Shown in pieces: positions 17,826 to 26,742 of a stretch of DNA of 64,000 nucleotides. Both the position numbers and the translations under genes were made by a program. Numbering within the stretch: position 1 is the stretch's first letter; each line of letters starts with the position of its first letter. Below the pieces are notes generated by a model that saw only the letters and a program-made list of their open reading frames with translations, was not told the DNA's origin and did no database searches. Source of the stretch: Rubrivivax sp. (lineage in GTDB: Bacteria; Pseudomonadota; Gammaproteobacteria; Burkholderiales; Burkholderiaceae_C); NCBI GenBank assembly GCA_027484825.1, contig JAIXSE010000029.1:1-64000 (forward strand), given 5' to 3'.

Positions 17826-18779
17826 ATGCGTCGTCTGATGCTCAAGGCCGCCCTGGGTGGCCTGATAGTGTCCCCCCTGCTGCTGGCCGGCTGTGCCAGC
17901 ACACCGCCGCAGGTCAGTGCGCTGGAGTCCCAATGGCCGGCGCATCTGCCGGCCCGGGTGGATCTGTCCAGCCGCACGCCCTTCATTGCGCAGGACGACT
18001 ATGAATGCGGCCCTGCCGCGCTGGCCATGCTGCTGCAAAGCAATGGCAAGCGCGCCAGCATCGAGACGCTCAAACCGCAGGTCTTCCTGCCCGGCCGCCA
18101 GGGGTCGCTGCAGACGGAGATGCTGGTGGCCACGCGCCGCCAGGGCCTGCCGGCCTATCAGTTGCCGCCCCGGCTGGAGGCCTTGCTCTCCGAGCTGGCG
18201 GCCGGCCATCCGGTGATCGTCTTCCAGAATCTGTCCCTGGACATCTATCCGGTCTGGCACTACGCCGTGGCCGTGGGCTACGATCGCGAACGCCGCATGC
18301 TGCTGCTGCACAGCGGCAAGACGCGCCGACAGGAAATCGAGCTGCCCGTCTTCGAGCGCACCTGGGCCCGGGGCGACTACTGGGCCATGACCACGCTGCC
18401 GCTGGATCAGGTCCCGGCGTCGCTGGACGGTGCGCAGACCGGTGCAGCGCTGAGTGCGCTGGAGCGGCTGCATCCCGCAGCCGCGCGCCAGGGCTATCTG
18501 ACTGCCCTCACCCGCTGGCCCGGCGAGCCGGTGCTGCTGATGGGGGCGGGCAACACCGCCTATAACGCCGGCGACAAGGCCGCCGCGCTCAAGTACTACG
18601 GTCGCCTGACGGACGTGCGTCCCGACATTGCCGACGGCTGGAACAACCTGGCGCAGGTGATGCTGGACCAGGGCTACCGCTACAAGGCCTCGCTGGCCAT
18701 CCAGCGGGCCGTGGACCTGGGAGGCCCGCGGCTGGACCAGTACAAGTCCCTGCAGAAGAAGATCACCGCCGGCATGTGA
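17826..18779 (+). CDS. PA2778-family C39-like cysteine peptidase lipoprotein
   Basis: A 317-residue protein. The N-terminus is a lipoprotein signal with lipobox LLLAGCAS. A papain-like C39-type domain follows, with the candidate nucleophilic cysteine in QDDYECGPAALAML and the histidine in YPVWHYAVAVGY. The C-terminal part has TPR-like helices (GNTAYNAGDKAAALKYYG, LAQVMLDQGYRYKASLAIQ). C39 domains cleave double-glycine leaders in bacteriocin exporters, but in this family the substrate is not known. It is adjacent to its usual partner gene (PA2779 type), so the two probably act together at the cell envelope. Confidence 0.82.
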   Translation: MRRLMLKAALGGLIVSPLLLAGCASTPPQVSALESQWPAHLPARVDLSSRTPFIAQDDYECGPAALAMLLQSNGKRASIETLKPQVFLPGRQGSLQTEMLVATRRQGLPAYQLPPRLEALLSELAAGHPVIVFQNLSLDIYPVWHYAVAVGYDRERRMLLLHSGKTRRQEIELPVFERTWARGDYWAMTTLPLDQVPASLDGAQTGAALSALERLHPAAARQGYLTALTRWPGEPVLLMGAGNTAYNAGDKAAALKYYGRLTDVRPDIADGWNNLAQVMLDQGYRYKASLAIQRAVDLGGPRLDQYKSLQKKITAGM

Positions 18780-18907
18780 GCCAGCATCCGGGCGGGGCCA
18801 TCCCGCCCAGGCAGGGTCCTCCCACCCCTTGAAGGCGGTGAGCGTCACCCGGCCGCAACACCCCAAGGTGGGCCGCTGCTGACGCTGCGCGGCGACAGGG
18901 GCAGCGC

Positions 18908-20536
18908 GTGATAGCCTCGCGCCCCATCATGCCCCACGACCACCCCTCTCACGCCCTGCCGCCCCCGGACGCTCCGGAGGACCTGGAGGACGTGGCTTCC
19001 CGCGCCTCGCTGCCCGAGGTGCTGCTGCTGGCCAGCGTGTTTGTCATCGCCGCCTGCGGGCTGGTGTACGAACTGGCCGCAGGCGCGCTGGCCAGTTATC
19101 TGCTGGGCGACTCCGTCCTGCAGTTCTCGACCATCATCGGCAGCTATCTGTTCGCGATGGGGCTGGGTTCGTGGCTCTCCCGCTTCATTGACCGCCAGTT
19201 GGTGGCCCATTTCCTTCGGCTGGAACTGCTGGTGGGCGTGATCGGCGGGCTGATGCCGGCCGCTCTGTTCACGGTGCACAGCCTGCTGCCGCCGGGTCAG
19301 GTGATGGCCTTTCGCTTCCTGCTCTATGCGCTGGTGCTGGTGGTGGGGACGCTGGTGGGGCTGGAGATTCCGCTGGTCATGCGCATCCTCAAGCGGCACT
19401 TCCGGCAGCGTTATGCGCTCAAGGAACTGGTGTCGCAGGTGCTGACCTTCGACTACCTGGGTGCACTGCTGGTGGCACTGGCCTTTCCGCTGGTGCTGGT
19501 GCCGCAACTGGGGCTGGTGCGCACGGGCCTGTTCTTCGGCCTGCTGAATGTGGCGGTCGCGGTATGGGCCTTGTGGATCTTCCGGGCGCGGCTGCGGGCC
19601 TGGCGCTCGCATGCGGTCGCCTGTGGCCTGTCGGTGCTGGTGCTGGCCGCCGGCATGGTGGGCGCGGATCACCTCAGCACCTGGGCCGAGGACCGTTTCT
19701 ACGGCGAGCACATCCTGTTCAAGGAAAGCAGCGACTACCAGCGCATCGTCGTGACCCAGGGCCAGGGCGGGACGCGCCTGTTCCTGAACGGGAACCTGCA
19801 GTTCCACTCCCGGGATGAATACCGCTACCACGAAGCCCTGGTCCATCCGGCCATGGCCGCGCAGGGGGCGCCGCGCCATGTGCTGGTGCTGGGCGGGGGG
19901 GACGGCATGGCGGTGCGGGAGATCCTGCGCTACCCCAGCGTGGAGCAGGTCACCCTGGTGGAGCTGGACCCGCACATGACCACGCTGTTCTCCACCATGC
20001 CGCTGCTGCGCCAGCTCAATCAGGACGCCCTGCTCAGCCGCAAGCTGCGCATCGTCAATGCGGACGCCTTCGGCTGGCTGGAACAGCATCCCACGATGTA
20101 TGACGTGATCATCATCGACTTCCCGGACCCCAGCAATTTCGCATTGGGCAAGCTCTACACCGCCAGTTTCTACAAGTTGATCGACCTGCACCTGAATGCC
20201 AGCGGCTTTGCCGTGATCCAGTCGACCTCTCCGCTGGTGGCGCCGCGCAGCTTCTGGACGGTGGTCAACACCGTCGAGTCGGTGGGGCTGACGGCCACGC
20301 CCTATCACGCCCATGTGCCCAGCTTCGGAGAATGGGGCTATGTGCTGGCCAGCCGACGTCCCTGGGTGACGCCGCGCAGCCTGCCTGACGGCTTGCGGTT
20401 CATCAGCATTGAGGGCTTGCCCGCGCTGATGAACTTCCCGCCTGACATGGCCCGCCCCGACCACCTGGAGGTCAACCGCCTCTCCAACCAGGCGCTGGTG
20501 CATGAATTCGAGCGGGAATGGGGCAAGCTGCATTGA
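18908..20536 (+). CDS. Membrane-fused polyamine aminopropyltransferase (spermidine synthase-like)
   Basis: About 542 residues. The N-terminal half has roughly six or seven transmembrane helices (for example VFVIAACGLVYELAAGAL, FSTIIGSYLFAMGLG). The C-terminal half is a spermidine-synthase fold with the nucleotide-binding loop HVLVLGGGDGMAVREIL, acidic VTLVELDPHM, and the polyamine-site motif IIIDFPDPSNFALGKLY. Such fusions transfer aminopropyl groups from decarboxylated S-adenosylmethionine, but no SAM decarboxylase gene is adjacent. The GTG start has AGGGG in front of it; an ATG at 18929 is the alternative. It overlaps the following FAD oxidoreductase gene, so the two are likely coupled. Confidence 0.85.
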   Translation: MIASRPIMPHDHPSHALPPPDAPEDLEDVASRASLPEVLLLASVFVIAACGLVYELAAGALASYLLGDSVLQFSTIIGSYLFAMGLGSWLSRFIDRQLVAHFLRLELLVGVIGGLMPAALFTVHSLLPPGQVMAFRFLLYALVLVVGTLVGLEIPLVMRILKRHFRQRYALKELVSQVLTFDYLGALLVALAFPLVLVPQLGLVRTGLFFGLLNVAVAVWALWIFRARLRAWRSHAVACGLSVLVLAAGMVGADHLSTWAEDRFYGEHILFKESSDYQRIVVTQGQGGTRLFLNGNLQFHSRDEYRYHEALVHPAMAAQGAPRHVLVLGGGDGMAVREILRYPSVEQVTLVELDPHMTTLFSTMPLLRQLNQDALLSRKLRIVNADAFGWLEQHPTMYDVIIIDFPDPSNFALGKLYTASFYKLIDLHLNASGFAVIQSTSPLVAPRSFWTVVNTVESVGLTATPYHAHVPSFGEWGYVLASRRPWVTPRSLPDGLRFISIEGLPALMNFPPDMARPDHLEVNRLSNQALVHEFEREWGKLH

Positions 20537-22149
20537 GCGCTGCACCGCTTCGTCGCCGTGAGCTGCTGGCGCTGAGTCTGCTGCCGGCACTGGCCGCTTG
20601 CGGCCGGGAGGCGCGGCCCATGGCCGAACGCATCTCGGCCCGGGTCGGCGAACTGCCCGGTGGCTGGGTGGGCGCGGATGTCCGCAGCGGGCACCGCCTG
20701 CGTGAGGCGCCGCCCGACTGGTCCAAGGCCGCTTCGGAGCCGCGCCGGGCCCAGGTGCTGATCCTGGGGGCCGGCATCGCGGGGCTGGCCTGCGCCCGGC
20801 GGCTGAAGTCGCAGGGGGTGGACGTTGCGGTACTCGACCTGGAAACCCGACCGGGCGGCAACAGCCGCTCGCACGACATGGGCGGACTGGCCTGCCCGCT
20901 GGGCGCCCACTACCTGCCGGTGCCGGGGGACGAAGCGCCCGAGATCCAGGCCCTGCTGGAAGAGCTCGGCCTGGCCCGCCATGCCGCGGGCCGCTGGACC
21001 TATGACGAGCGCCATCTCTGCCACAGCCCGCAGGAGCGCCTGTGGCTGGAGCGACAGGATCAATGGGTGGAAGGGCTGCTGCCGCCGCCGGAGTCGCCGC
21101 AGGTGCAGGCGGAGTACCAGCGCTTTGCCGCATTGGTGGAACAGGCCCGGCGCGAAGTGGGATTTGCCATGCCCAGCACCCACCATGGCTGGACAGCCGC
21201 GCATGACCAGCTGGACCGCCAGAGCTTTGCGCAGTGGTTGGACGATCAAGGCTTGCGCGCCGCCCCGCTGCGCTGGTATCTCGACTACTGCTGCCGGGAT
21301 GACTACGGCGCCCCGGCGGCGGAAGTCTCCGCCTGGGCCGGGCTGCACTACTTCGGCAGTCGCCACGGCTTCATGAGCCTGGAAGAGCGCGAATCGGTGC
21401 TGACCTGGCCGCAGGGCAACGGCTGGCTGTCGGCGCAGCTCGCCACGCCGCTGGCGGATGCCCTGCACGTCGGGCACACCGCGCTGCGCGTGCGGGAAGA
21501 GCGGCACAGTGTGCAAGTGCTGAGCTGGGATGCCGCCGCGGACCGCCCCCAGCGCTGGGAGGCAGACCAGGTGGTGCTGGCCCTGCCCTTGTTCATCGCC
21601 GGCCGCATCGTGGAACACCCGAGTGCGGCCTTGGCCGACATGCTGCCCCGCATGCGGTATGCGCCGTGGCTGGTGGCCAATCTGAGGCTGGATGAACCGC
21701 CGCTGGAGCGGCTGGGCACGCCGCTGGCGTGGGACAACGTTGTGTATGGCAGCGAGGCGCTGGGCTATGTCAACGCAAACCACCAGTCGCTCGACCCGCG
21801 ACGCGGTCCCTGCGTGCTGACTGCCTATCGCGCCCTGCCCCAAGCCCAGCGCGCCAGCCTGCTGACGCCCGACTGGCGGACCTGGGCCGCGCAGATCCTG
21901 GCGGATCTGGCGCCCCTGCATCCGGATCTGCCGGAGCGGCTGCAGGCCATGGACCTGATGCGCTACGGGCATGCGATGAGCATCCCCGTGCCTGGCCTGC
22001 GCGGCGCTGCGGCGCTGAAGGCCCTGCGCGAGCAAGGTCAGGGGCGACTGCATCACGCGCACGCGGACCTGGCGGGCTACTCGGTGTTCGAAGAAGCCTT
22101 CACGCAAGGGGACGCCGTGGCGAGGCGGCTGCTCGCACGGGCCCGCTGA
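20518..22149 (+). CDS. FAD-dependent oxidoreductase, exported (amine-oxidase-like)
   Basis: A 543-residue flavoprotein. The N-terminus has a run of arginines before a hydrophobic segment ending in a lipobox-like cysteine (RRRELLALSLLPALAACG), consistent with Tat export and possible lipidation. The Rossmann FAD motif VLILGAGIAGLACARRL is at about residues 80-97, followed by RPGGNSRS as in the NAD(P)/FAD amine-oxidase superfamily. It overlaps the aminopropyltransferase by 19 bases if the ATG at 20518 is used; a TTG at 20533 would give a TTGA stop-start overlap. Coupling to a polyamine synthase suggests a polyamine or amine substrate, which is inference only. Confidence 0.78.
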   Translation: MGQAALSAAPLRRRELLALSLLPALAACGREARPMAERISARVGELPGGWVGADVRSGHRLREAPPDWSKAASEPRRAQVLILGAGIAGLACARRLKSQGVDVAVLDLETRPGGNSRSHDMGGLACPLGAHYLPVPGDEAPEIQALLEELGLARHAAGRWTYDERHLCHSPQERLWLERQDQWVEGLLPPPESPQVQAEYQRFAALVEQARREVGFAMPSTHHGWTAAHDQLDRQSFAQWLDDQGLRAAPLRWYLDYCCRDDYGAPAAEVSAWAGLHYFGSRHGFMSLEERESVLTWPQGNGWLSAQLATPLADALHVGHTALRVREERHSVQVLSWDAAADRPQRWEADQVVLALPLFIAGRIVEHPSAALADMLPRMRYAPWLVANLRLDEPPLERLGTPLAWDNVVYGSEALGYVNANHQSLDPRRGPCVLTAYRALPQAQRASLLTPDWRTWAAQILADLAPLHPDLPERLQAMDLMRYGHAMSIPVPGLRGAAALKALREQGQGRLHHAHADLAGYSVFEEAFTQGDAVARRLLARAR

Positions 22150-22191
22150 CGACGCCGCCGCCACCGCACGCCCGGCGGTGCGGCGATCACG

Positions 22192-23628
22192 TCAATGCGC
22201 TGTCGTTTCCGCCTGCGCCTGCAGCTTTGCATGCGCGTCAGCGTCAGCCTGCAAGCGCTCGCGCACCTTCGCCACCTCTTTCTCCGATACCGGAGCCGCC
22301 CGGTTCGTCCAGCCCTGACGCAGGAAGGTCGCCAGCGTGGCCACTTCGCTGTCGCTCAGGCGGTGATCGAAGCCCGGCATCACCAGCACCGACGGAGCCT
22401 TGTCGGTGGACGGGGTCCGCGCGCCCTTCAGCATCACATGGATCAGCGCGTAGGGGTTGTCGGCGTTGATCACCGTCGCACCGTCCAGCGACGGAAACAC
22501 CCGCTTGGCCCCCTTGCCGTCCACAAAGTGGCAGGCGGCGCAGTTGTCCAGGTAGAGGCGCTCCCCCAGGCTCAGGTTGACCGCCTGCGTGAGTTTGGCT
22601 GCTGTTTCCTGAGCGCCTTGCGGCTTCACGTCGCTCGCCCGGTCCGGCGCCGGGGTCAGTCCCTTGAGGTAGACCGCCACCGCATGCAGGTCATCGTCCT
22701 GCAGATAGGCGGTGCTGTGGCGCACCACCTCCGTCATCTCACCGGCCACGGCGGCAGACGGGTTGCGACCGGTTTGCAGGTAATCGACGATGTCCTGTTC
22801 AGACCAGCGCGGCAGTCCTCTGAGCGAAGGCACGGCCCAGTCATTGAGCTCGCCTCCGGACAGGAATTTCTCCTCGCCGCTGTAGCTGGCCTTTTCGTTC
22901 ATGGCCACACCCCGCGGCGTATGGCAGCTGCCGCAGTGGCCAAGGCCTTCCACCAGATAAGCCCCGCGGGTCACCTGCGGCGTCCAGCTGGACACCGGCT
23001 TGAACGGGTCATTGGAGGCAAAGAACCAGTTCCACATCCCCATGCCGAAGCGAAGGTTGAACGGGAAACTGAGGCTCGTGGTGGGTGCCGCCTTGGCCAC
23101 CGGGGTCACCCCTTCCATGAAGTAGGCGTAGAGGGCCTGCATGTCCTCGTCCGTCACCTTCACATAGCTGGTGTAGGGCATGGCCGGATACAGATGCGTG
23201 CCATCGGCCCGCTTGCCCCGGCGCACGGCATCGGCGAACTGCTGCGGGGTGTAGCGGCCAATGCCGAACTGGGGGTCCGGCGTGATGTTGGTCGAATAGA
23301 TGACACCGTGACCGCTGTCGATCGGCAGTCCGCCGGCAAAGGCCGGTTGGCCCGGCGCGCTGTGGCAGGCGATGCAGTCACCGGCGCGGGCCAGGTATTG
23401 ACCGCGGGCGATGAGGGCGGCTTTGGCCGAGGGGGCCGAGGGGGCCGAGGCTGCGCTCGCTGCTGAGGCCGGCGCGGCCACCAAGGCCGAGGTGCTTGCG
23501 GCGCTGGCCGCCTGCGCGGGAGCACCCGCGGTGTCGGCCATGCCATGGGTGGCATACACGGCCACTGCCGCGAGCGACACGCCGGCCAGGAACGGCTTGA
23601 AGAGCCGGGAGGGCTTCAGGAATTTCAT
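22192..23628 (-). CDS. Triheme cytochrome c subunit of a gluconate-type dehydrogenase
   Basis: A 478-residue membrane-associated periplasmic cytochrome. Three CxxCH haem sites are visible: CIACH at about residue 85, CGSCH at about 230 and CAACH at about 362. An N-terminal signal (PFLAGVSLAAVAVYATHG) is followed by an Ala/Ser-rich linker. This matches the cytochrome subunit of gluconate 2-dehydrogenase, fructose dehydrogenase and alcohol dehydrogenase complexes, passing electrons to ubiquinone or a terminal oxidase. It is the third gene of the operon, 19 bases after the flavoprotein gene. AGGA precedes the start. The sugar substrate cannot be fixed from sequence. Confidence 0.92.
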   Translation of the reverse strand: MKFLKPSRLFKPFLAGVSLAAVAVYATHGMADTAGAPAQAASAASTSALVAAPASAASAASAPSAPSAKAALIARGQYLARAGDCIACHSAPGQPAFAGGLPIDSGHGVIYSTNITPDPQFGIGRYTPQQFADAVRRGKRADGTHLYPAMPYTSYVKVTDEDMQALYAYFMEGVTPVAKAAPTTSLSFPFNLRFGMGMWNWFFASNDPFKPVSSWTPQVTRGAYLVEGLGHCGSCHTPRGVAMNEKASYSGEEKFLSGGELNDWAVPSLRGLPRWSEQDIVDYLQTGRNPSAAVAGEMTEVVRHSTAYLQDDDLHAVAVYLKGLTPAPDRASDVKPQGAQETAAKLTQAVNLSLGERLYLDNCAACHFVDGKGAKRVFPSLDGATVINADNPYALIHVMLKGARTPSTDKAPSVLVMPGFDHRLSDSEVATLATFLRQGWTNRAAPVSEKEVAKVRERLQADADAHAKLQAQAETTAH

Positions 23629-23647
23629 GGATCTGGTCCTGCGTCGC

Positions 23648-25420
23648 TCAGGCCTGCACCAGCGGGCCGGGGTTCTTCAAGTACTGCTGCTTGATGGCTT
23701 GCGCCGCGAACAGGGTGATGGCGCCGATGGTGGCCGTCGGGTTGGCCTGGAAGTTCTGCGGGAAGGCATTGCCGCCGGGCACGAACACGTTGTGCACGTC
23801 CCAGGACTGCAGGTAGCGGTTGAGCGCGGAATCGTGCGGGGACGTCCCCATGATGGCGCCGCCCACGTTATGGGTGGACACGTACTTGGTGATGTCCCAG
23901 TTGGAATCCATCTTGAGGAAGTTCTCGCTGATGGCGTCGGGCTTGAGCTCACCGGAGATCTTCAGCACGATGTCGCGCAGGTAGCGCTGCAACTTCAGCT
24001 CGTTCTCGCGCCAGTTGAAGGTCATGCGCAGCAGCGGCTGACCCCATGGGTCCTTGTAGTTGGGATCCAGGTCCAGGTAGTGACCGCGGTAGGACATGCA
24101 GGTGGTGGTGATGCTCACCCCCATCGAGTGGCCATACCAGTCCACCATGCCTTCCTTCCAGCCCTTGCCCCACTGCGGCGTGCCCGGCGGCAGCGCAGCG
24201 CCGATGGGTGTGCCGGTGGCCTGCGAGCTGTGGATCTTGGCGCCGCCGATGAAGCCCAGCTTCACCCCGTCCTCGAAGTTGCCGGGAGAGATGTCGTTGA
24301 ACATCTCGCCGGTGGCTCCTGCGGTGGCGAAGGGGTTGAAGTGCTTGTCCTTGAAGAACAGCGTCGCACCGCCGTTGGACAGGAAGGCGTAGTTGCGGCC
24401 GATGGTGCCGGTCTCGGAGATCGGGTCGTAAGGCTTGCCGATGCCCGACAGCAGCATCAGTCGCACGTTGGCGAACTGGAAGCTGCTCAGGATCACGATC
24501 TTGGCCGGCTGGAAGACTTCGCGCAGCTGCTCGTCAATGTAGGTCACGCCCTTGGCGGTCTTCTTGTCGGCGTGCAGGTCCACCCGGATGACGTTCGCAT
24601 TGACCTTGTAGTCGAAGTTGGGCATGCGCTTGACCACATCCAGGATGGTGGTCTGCGGCGAGGCCTTCGAATAGTTGAGGCAGGGATACTTGCTGCAGTA
24701 GCCGCAGTAGTTGCAGGGCGCCAACTGCGCGCCATACGGATTGGTCCAGGCCTGCGACACATTGGCCGATGGATTCGGGAAGGGGTGGTAGCCCAGTCGG
24801 GTGGCCACGTCCTTGAACATCGAATTGTTCAGCGTGTCCTTGAGCGCCGGCAGCGGATAAGGGCTGGAGCGCGGACCCTCGAACGGATCCCCGCCCGGCT
24901 GCAGCTCACCGCGGAGATTGCCGGTATTGCCGGACAGGCCGCAGACCTTGTCGAAGAAGTCGAAGTGCGGCTCGATCTCGTCCCAGGTGAAGGGGAAGTC
25001 CTTGATGCGCATGTCGGCATCGAGCTGGCCCTTCTTGTAGGCCTTGTCGGCATAGGTCTTGAGCTTGAGGTCGGTCGGCGTGGGACGGATCAGCACGCCG
25101 GTCCAATGCAGACCGGAGCCGCCCACACCGGTGCCAGGTGCGAAGGCCCCCCACTTGCGAGTGGGCAGAGCCGTTTCCTCGCGGGTGTAGCGAACCGTCA
25201 GGGCCGCTTCACGCGGCGTCGCGAAGACCTTGTTGCGGACGTTGTAGGCGTACTGGTCGGCCGGCTTGGGATAGGCGAAGTCTTCCGGCGGACGGTCCGG
25301 TCCGCGCTCCAGCGCACGGACCTTCAGGCCTTCCCGGGCCAGTTCAATGGCCATGATCGAGCCGGCCCAGCCGAGCCCGACGATGACGACATCCACCTCG
25401 TCGTTGGTGATGGTTGACAT
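23648..25420 (-). CDS. GMC-family FAD dehydrogenase subunit (gluconate 2-dehydrogenase-like)
   Basis: A 590-residue catalytic flavoprotein. The FAD dinucleotide motif is VVIVGLGWAGSIMAIELAR at about residues 10-28. The cysteine-rich segment APCNYCGYCSKYPC, near the middle, is typical of this branch. The C-terminal GMC active-site region contains STHNVGGAIMGTSP and PQNFQANPTATIGAIT. The start MSTITNDEVD has AGGAAA upstream; a longer frame to 25468 lacks family similarity. It lacks a signal peptide and is probably exported by hitch-hiking on the Tat-signal small subunit encoded upstream. Operon: small subunit, flavoprotein, cytochrome. Confidence 0.92.
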   Translation of the reverse strand: MSTITNDEVDVVIVGLGWAGSIMAIELAREGLKVRALERGPDRPPEDFAYPKPADQYAYNVRNKVFATPREAALTVRYTREETALPTRKWGAFAPGTGVGGSGLHWTGVLIRPTPTDLKLKTYADKAYKKGQLDADMRIKDFPFTWDEIEPHFDFFDKVCGLSGNTGNLRGELQPGGDPFEGPRSSPYPLPALKDTLNNSMFKDVATRLGYHPFPNPSANVSQAWTNPYGAQLAPCNYCGYCSKYPCLNYSKASPQTTILDVVKRMPNFDYKVNANVIRVDLHADKKTAKGVTYIDEQLREVFQPAKIVILSSFQFANVRLMLLSGIGKPYDPISETGTIGRNYAFLSNGGATLFFKDKHFNPFATAGATGEMFNDISPGNFEDGVKLGFIGGAKIHSSQATGTPIGAALPPGTPQWGKGWKEGMVDWYGHSMGVSITTTCMSYRGHYLDLDPNYKDPWGQPLLRMTFNWRENELKLQRYLRDIVLKISGELKPDAISENFLKMDSNWDITKYVSTHNVGGAIMGTSPHDSALNRYLQSWDVHNVFVPGGNAFPQNFQANPTATIGAITLFAAQAIKQQYLKNPGPLVQA

Positions 25421-25446
25421 GCTGTGTTTCCTGTCTGACGCATGAG

Positions 25447-25472
25447 GGTTGCTACGGAGGTACCGCAACCAT
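25447..25472. promoter_or_regulatory. Operator-like repeat between the small-subunit and flavoprotein genes
   Basis: The inverted repeat GGTTGC (25447-25452) / GCAACC (25465-25470) includes the 14-base sequence GGTACCGCAACCAT (25459-25472), which is repeated exactly at 26338-26351 upstream of the operon. Two copies flanking the first gene suggest a DNA-binding site for a LacI- or GntR-type regulator, possibly with looping. No regulator gene is adjacent. Confidence 0.35.
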
Positions 25473-25514
25473 CAGACGGTCAAAAAATAGGGCGTGGCGC
25501 CCCGAGGCCTTGAA

Positions 25515-26225
25515 TCAGGCGCGCTTGCCGCTGAGACTCACCGGCCCCAGGGGATAGGGGCGGTTGTGCTGGTCCACCCACTCGGTGTAGGCGGCACGGG
25601 CGCCGGGGAAGCCGATGGCCACCCAGGCTTTCATGTCCTTGTTCCCGCCGTATTTGGGGTCGGCCAGATAGCCGTTCTTGGTGTCGCCCAGGAACTGGCC
25701 TAAGAACTGGGACGCCTTCAGGGTGGGCTCACCCAGGGCGGCGAAGTCAACGGTGTTCTTCTGGAGCGCGGTCAGGAAGCTGTCCTTGTCCTTCTCGGCA
25801 AGTTGCTCGAAGGGTTTGCCGAACTGCTTCTGGCAGGCCTGCTGCGCCAGCTTGATGCCGATCCGGTAGGTGTCCTGCGGCGCGTAGGGCAGTTGAAAGC
25901 CGAGCGTGGCCGGCGCATCCGGCTTGTGGGGACCTTGCAGATAGATGTCGCTGCCCAGGCCTTCGCGCAGTTGCTGGTCGATGAAGACCGGCACGTTGGT
26001 CTCCAGGGCGCCGGGGCCTCGCCCTTCGGCGGGGATGAAGCGGTCACAGGCCGCCATCACGAAGGCCCATTCGGCGGCCGAGAAAAAGACCGGCTGGTAG
26101 CGCGAGAGCTCCACCCCTTCGAGGCCTTCGGCCTTGGCCCGGCCTAAAGGGAGGGCCACGATGGGCACGGTGGCGGCGGACGCCAACAGCAGTGTGCGGC
26201 GGGATGCGGTGAACTTGTTTGACAT
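25515..26225 (-). CDS. Gluconate 2-dehydrogenase subunit 3 family protein
   Basis: A 236-residue small subunit. The Tat signal is clear (ASRRTLLLASAATVPIVALP, cleavage after GRAKA). The family features FSAAEWAFVMAACDRFIPAEG and the C-terminal GNKDMKAWVAIGFPGARAAY are present. This subunit stabilises the flavoprotein and carries it across the membrane through the Tat pathway. It is the first gene of the three-gene operon and has a good ribosome-binding site (CAGGAG). A 95-base gap separates it from the flavoprotein gene. Confidence 0.92.
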   Translation of the reverse strand: MSNKFTASRRTLLLASAATVPIVALPLGRAKAEGLEGVELSRYQPVFFSAAEWAFVMAACDRFIPAEGRGPGALETNVPVFIDQQLREGLGSDIYLQGPHKPDAPATLGFQLPYAPQDTYRIGIKLAQQACQKQFGKPFEQLAEKDKDSFLTALQKNTVDFAALGEPTLKASQFLGQFLGDTKNGYLADPKYGGNKDMKAWVAIGFPGARAAYTEWVDQHNRPYPLGPVSLSGKRA

Positions 26226-26334
26226 GGCGGCTTGCTCCTGGGGAGGGCTGGCAGAGGACGGACCTCACGGCCCTCACGGCGCTGGTAGCGGTACCAATGC
26301 CGTGGTGGCCGCATTATCAGGAGCCGGTTCACAA

Positions 26335-26351
26335 GTTGGTACCGCAACCAT
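26335..26351. promoter_or_regulatory. Upstream operator-like repeat of the dehydrogenase operon
   Basis: GTTG-GTACCG-CAAC is an inverted repeat (26335-26348), and GGTACCGCAACCAT (26338-26351) exactly repeats a sequence inside the operon. A related CGGTACCAATGCC occurs about 50 bases nearer the gene. The position, about 110 bases upstream of the small-subunit start, fits an operator. Confidence 0.38.
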
Positions 26352-26485
26352 TCGCATATCGCACGCGTATGGTGGGATTTTTCAATGGATTGGGCGAATG
26401 CCGCCCATGCGGCAAAGCTCCCGGCGCCGGGCTACCCGACTGTCCGAGTCCCCGGTGGCAGGTCCGCGCCGCTGCGCTGCAGGTC

Positions 26486-26737
26486 TCAGCCGCCCGTCAC
26501 GGGCGGGAAGAACGCGACCTCGGCGCCCTCCGGGACGATGGCATCCTCGCGGGCCATCACCTGGTTCAGGGCGCAGCGCACCGCACGGCCTCGCGCCAAG
26601 GCCTGGGCATGGGCCTCGTCTTTGGCGATCAGGGCATCGCGCAGCGCGCCGACCGTCAGCCCCGCTTGCACAGCCACCACTTCCTGCGGCCCAAGGGCCT
26701 CACGCAGGGAAGCGAAGTAACGCACGGTGATGGTCAT
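26486..26737 (-). CDS. moaD: Molybdopterin synthase sulfur-carrier subunit
   Basis: An 83-residue ubiquitin-fold protein that carries sulfur as a C-terminal thiocarboxylate for molybdopterin synthesis. The required double glycine ends the protein (FFPPVTGG). The N-terminal strand MTITVRYFASLREALG and the core ALNQVMAREDAIVPEGAEVAF are typical. It follows moeA by 5 bases, so the two are co-transcribed. The partner moaE is not within the window next to it. Confidence 0.95.
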   Translation of the reverse strand: MTITVRYFASLREALGPQEVVAVQAGLTVGALRDALIAKDEAHAQALARGRAVRCALNQVMAREDAIVPEGAEVAFFPPVTGG

Positions 26738-26742
26738 GGCGG

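Noticed and set aside
22150..22191. Bidirectional terminator between the FAD oxidoreductase and the cytochrome gene
   Set aside because: GC-rich inverted bases are present, but pairing is imperfect and no T-tract follows on either strand.
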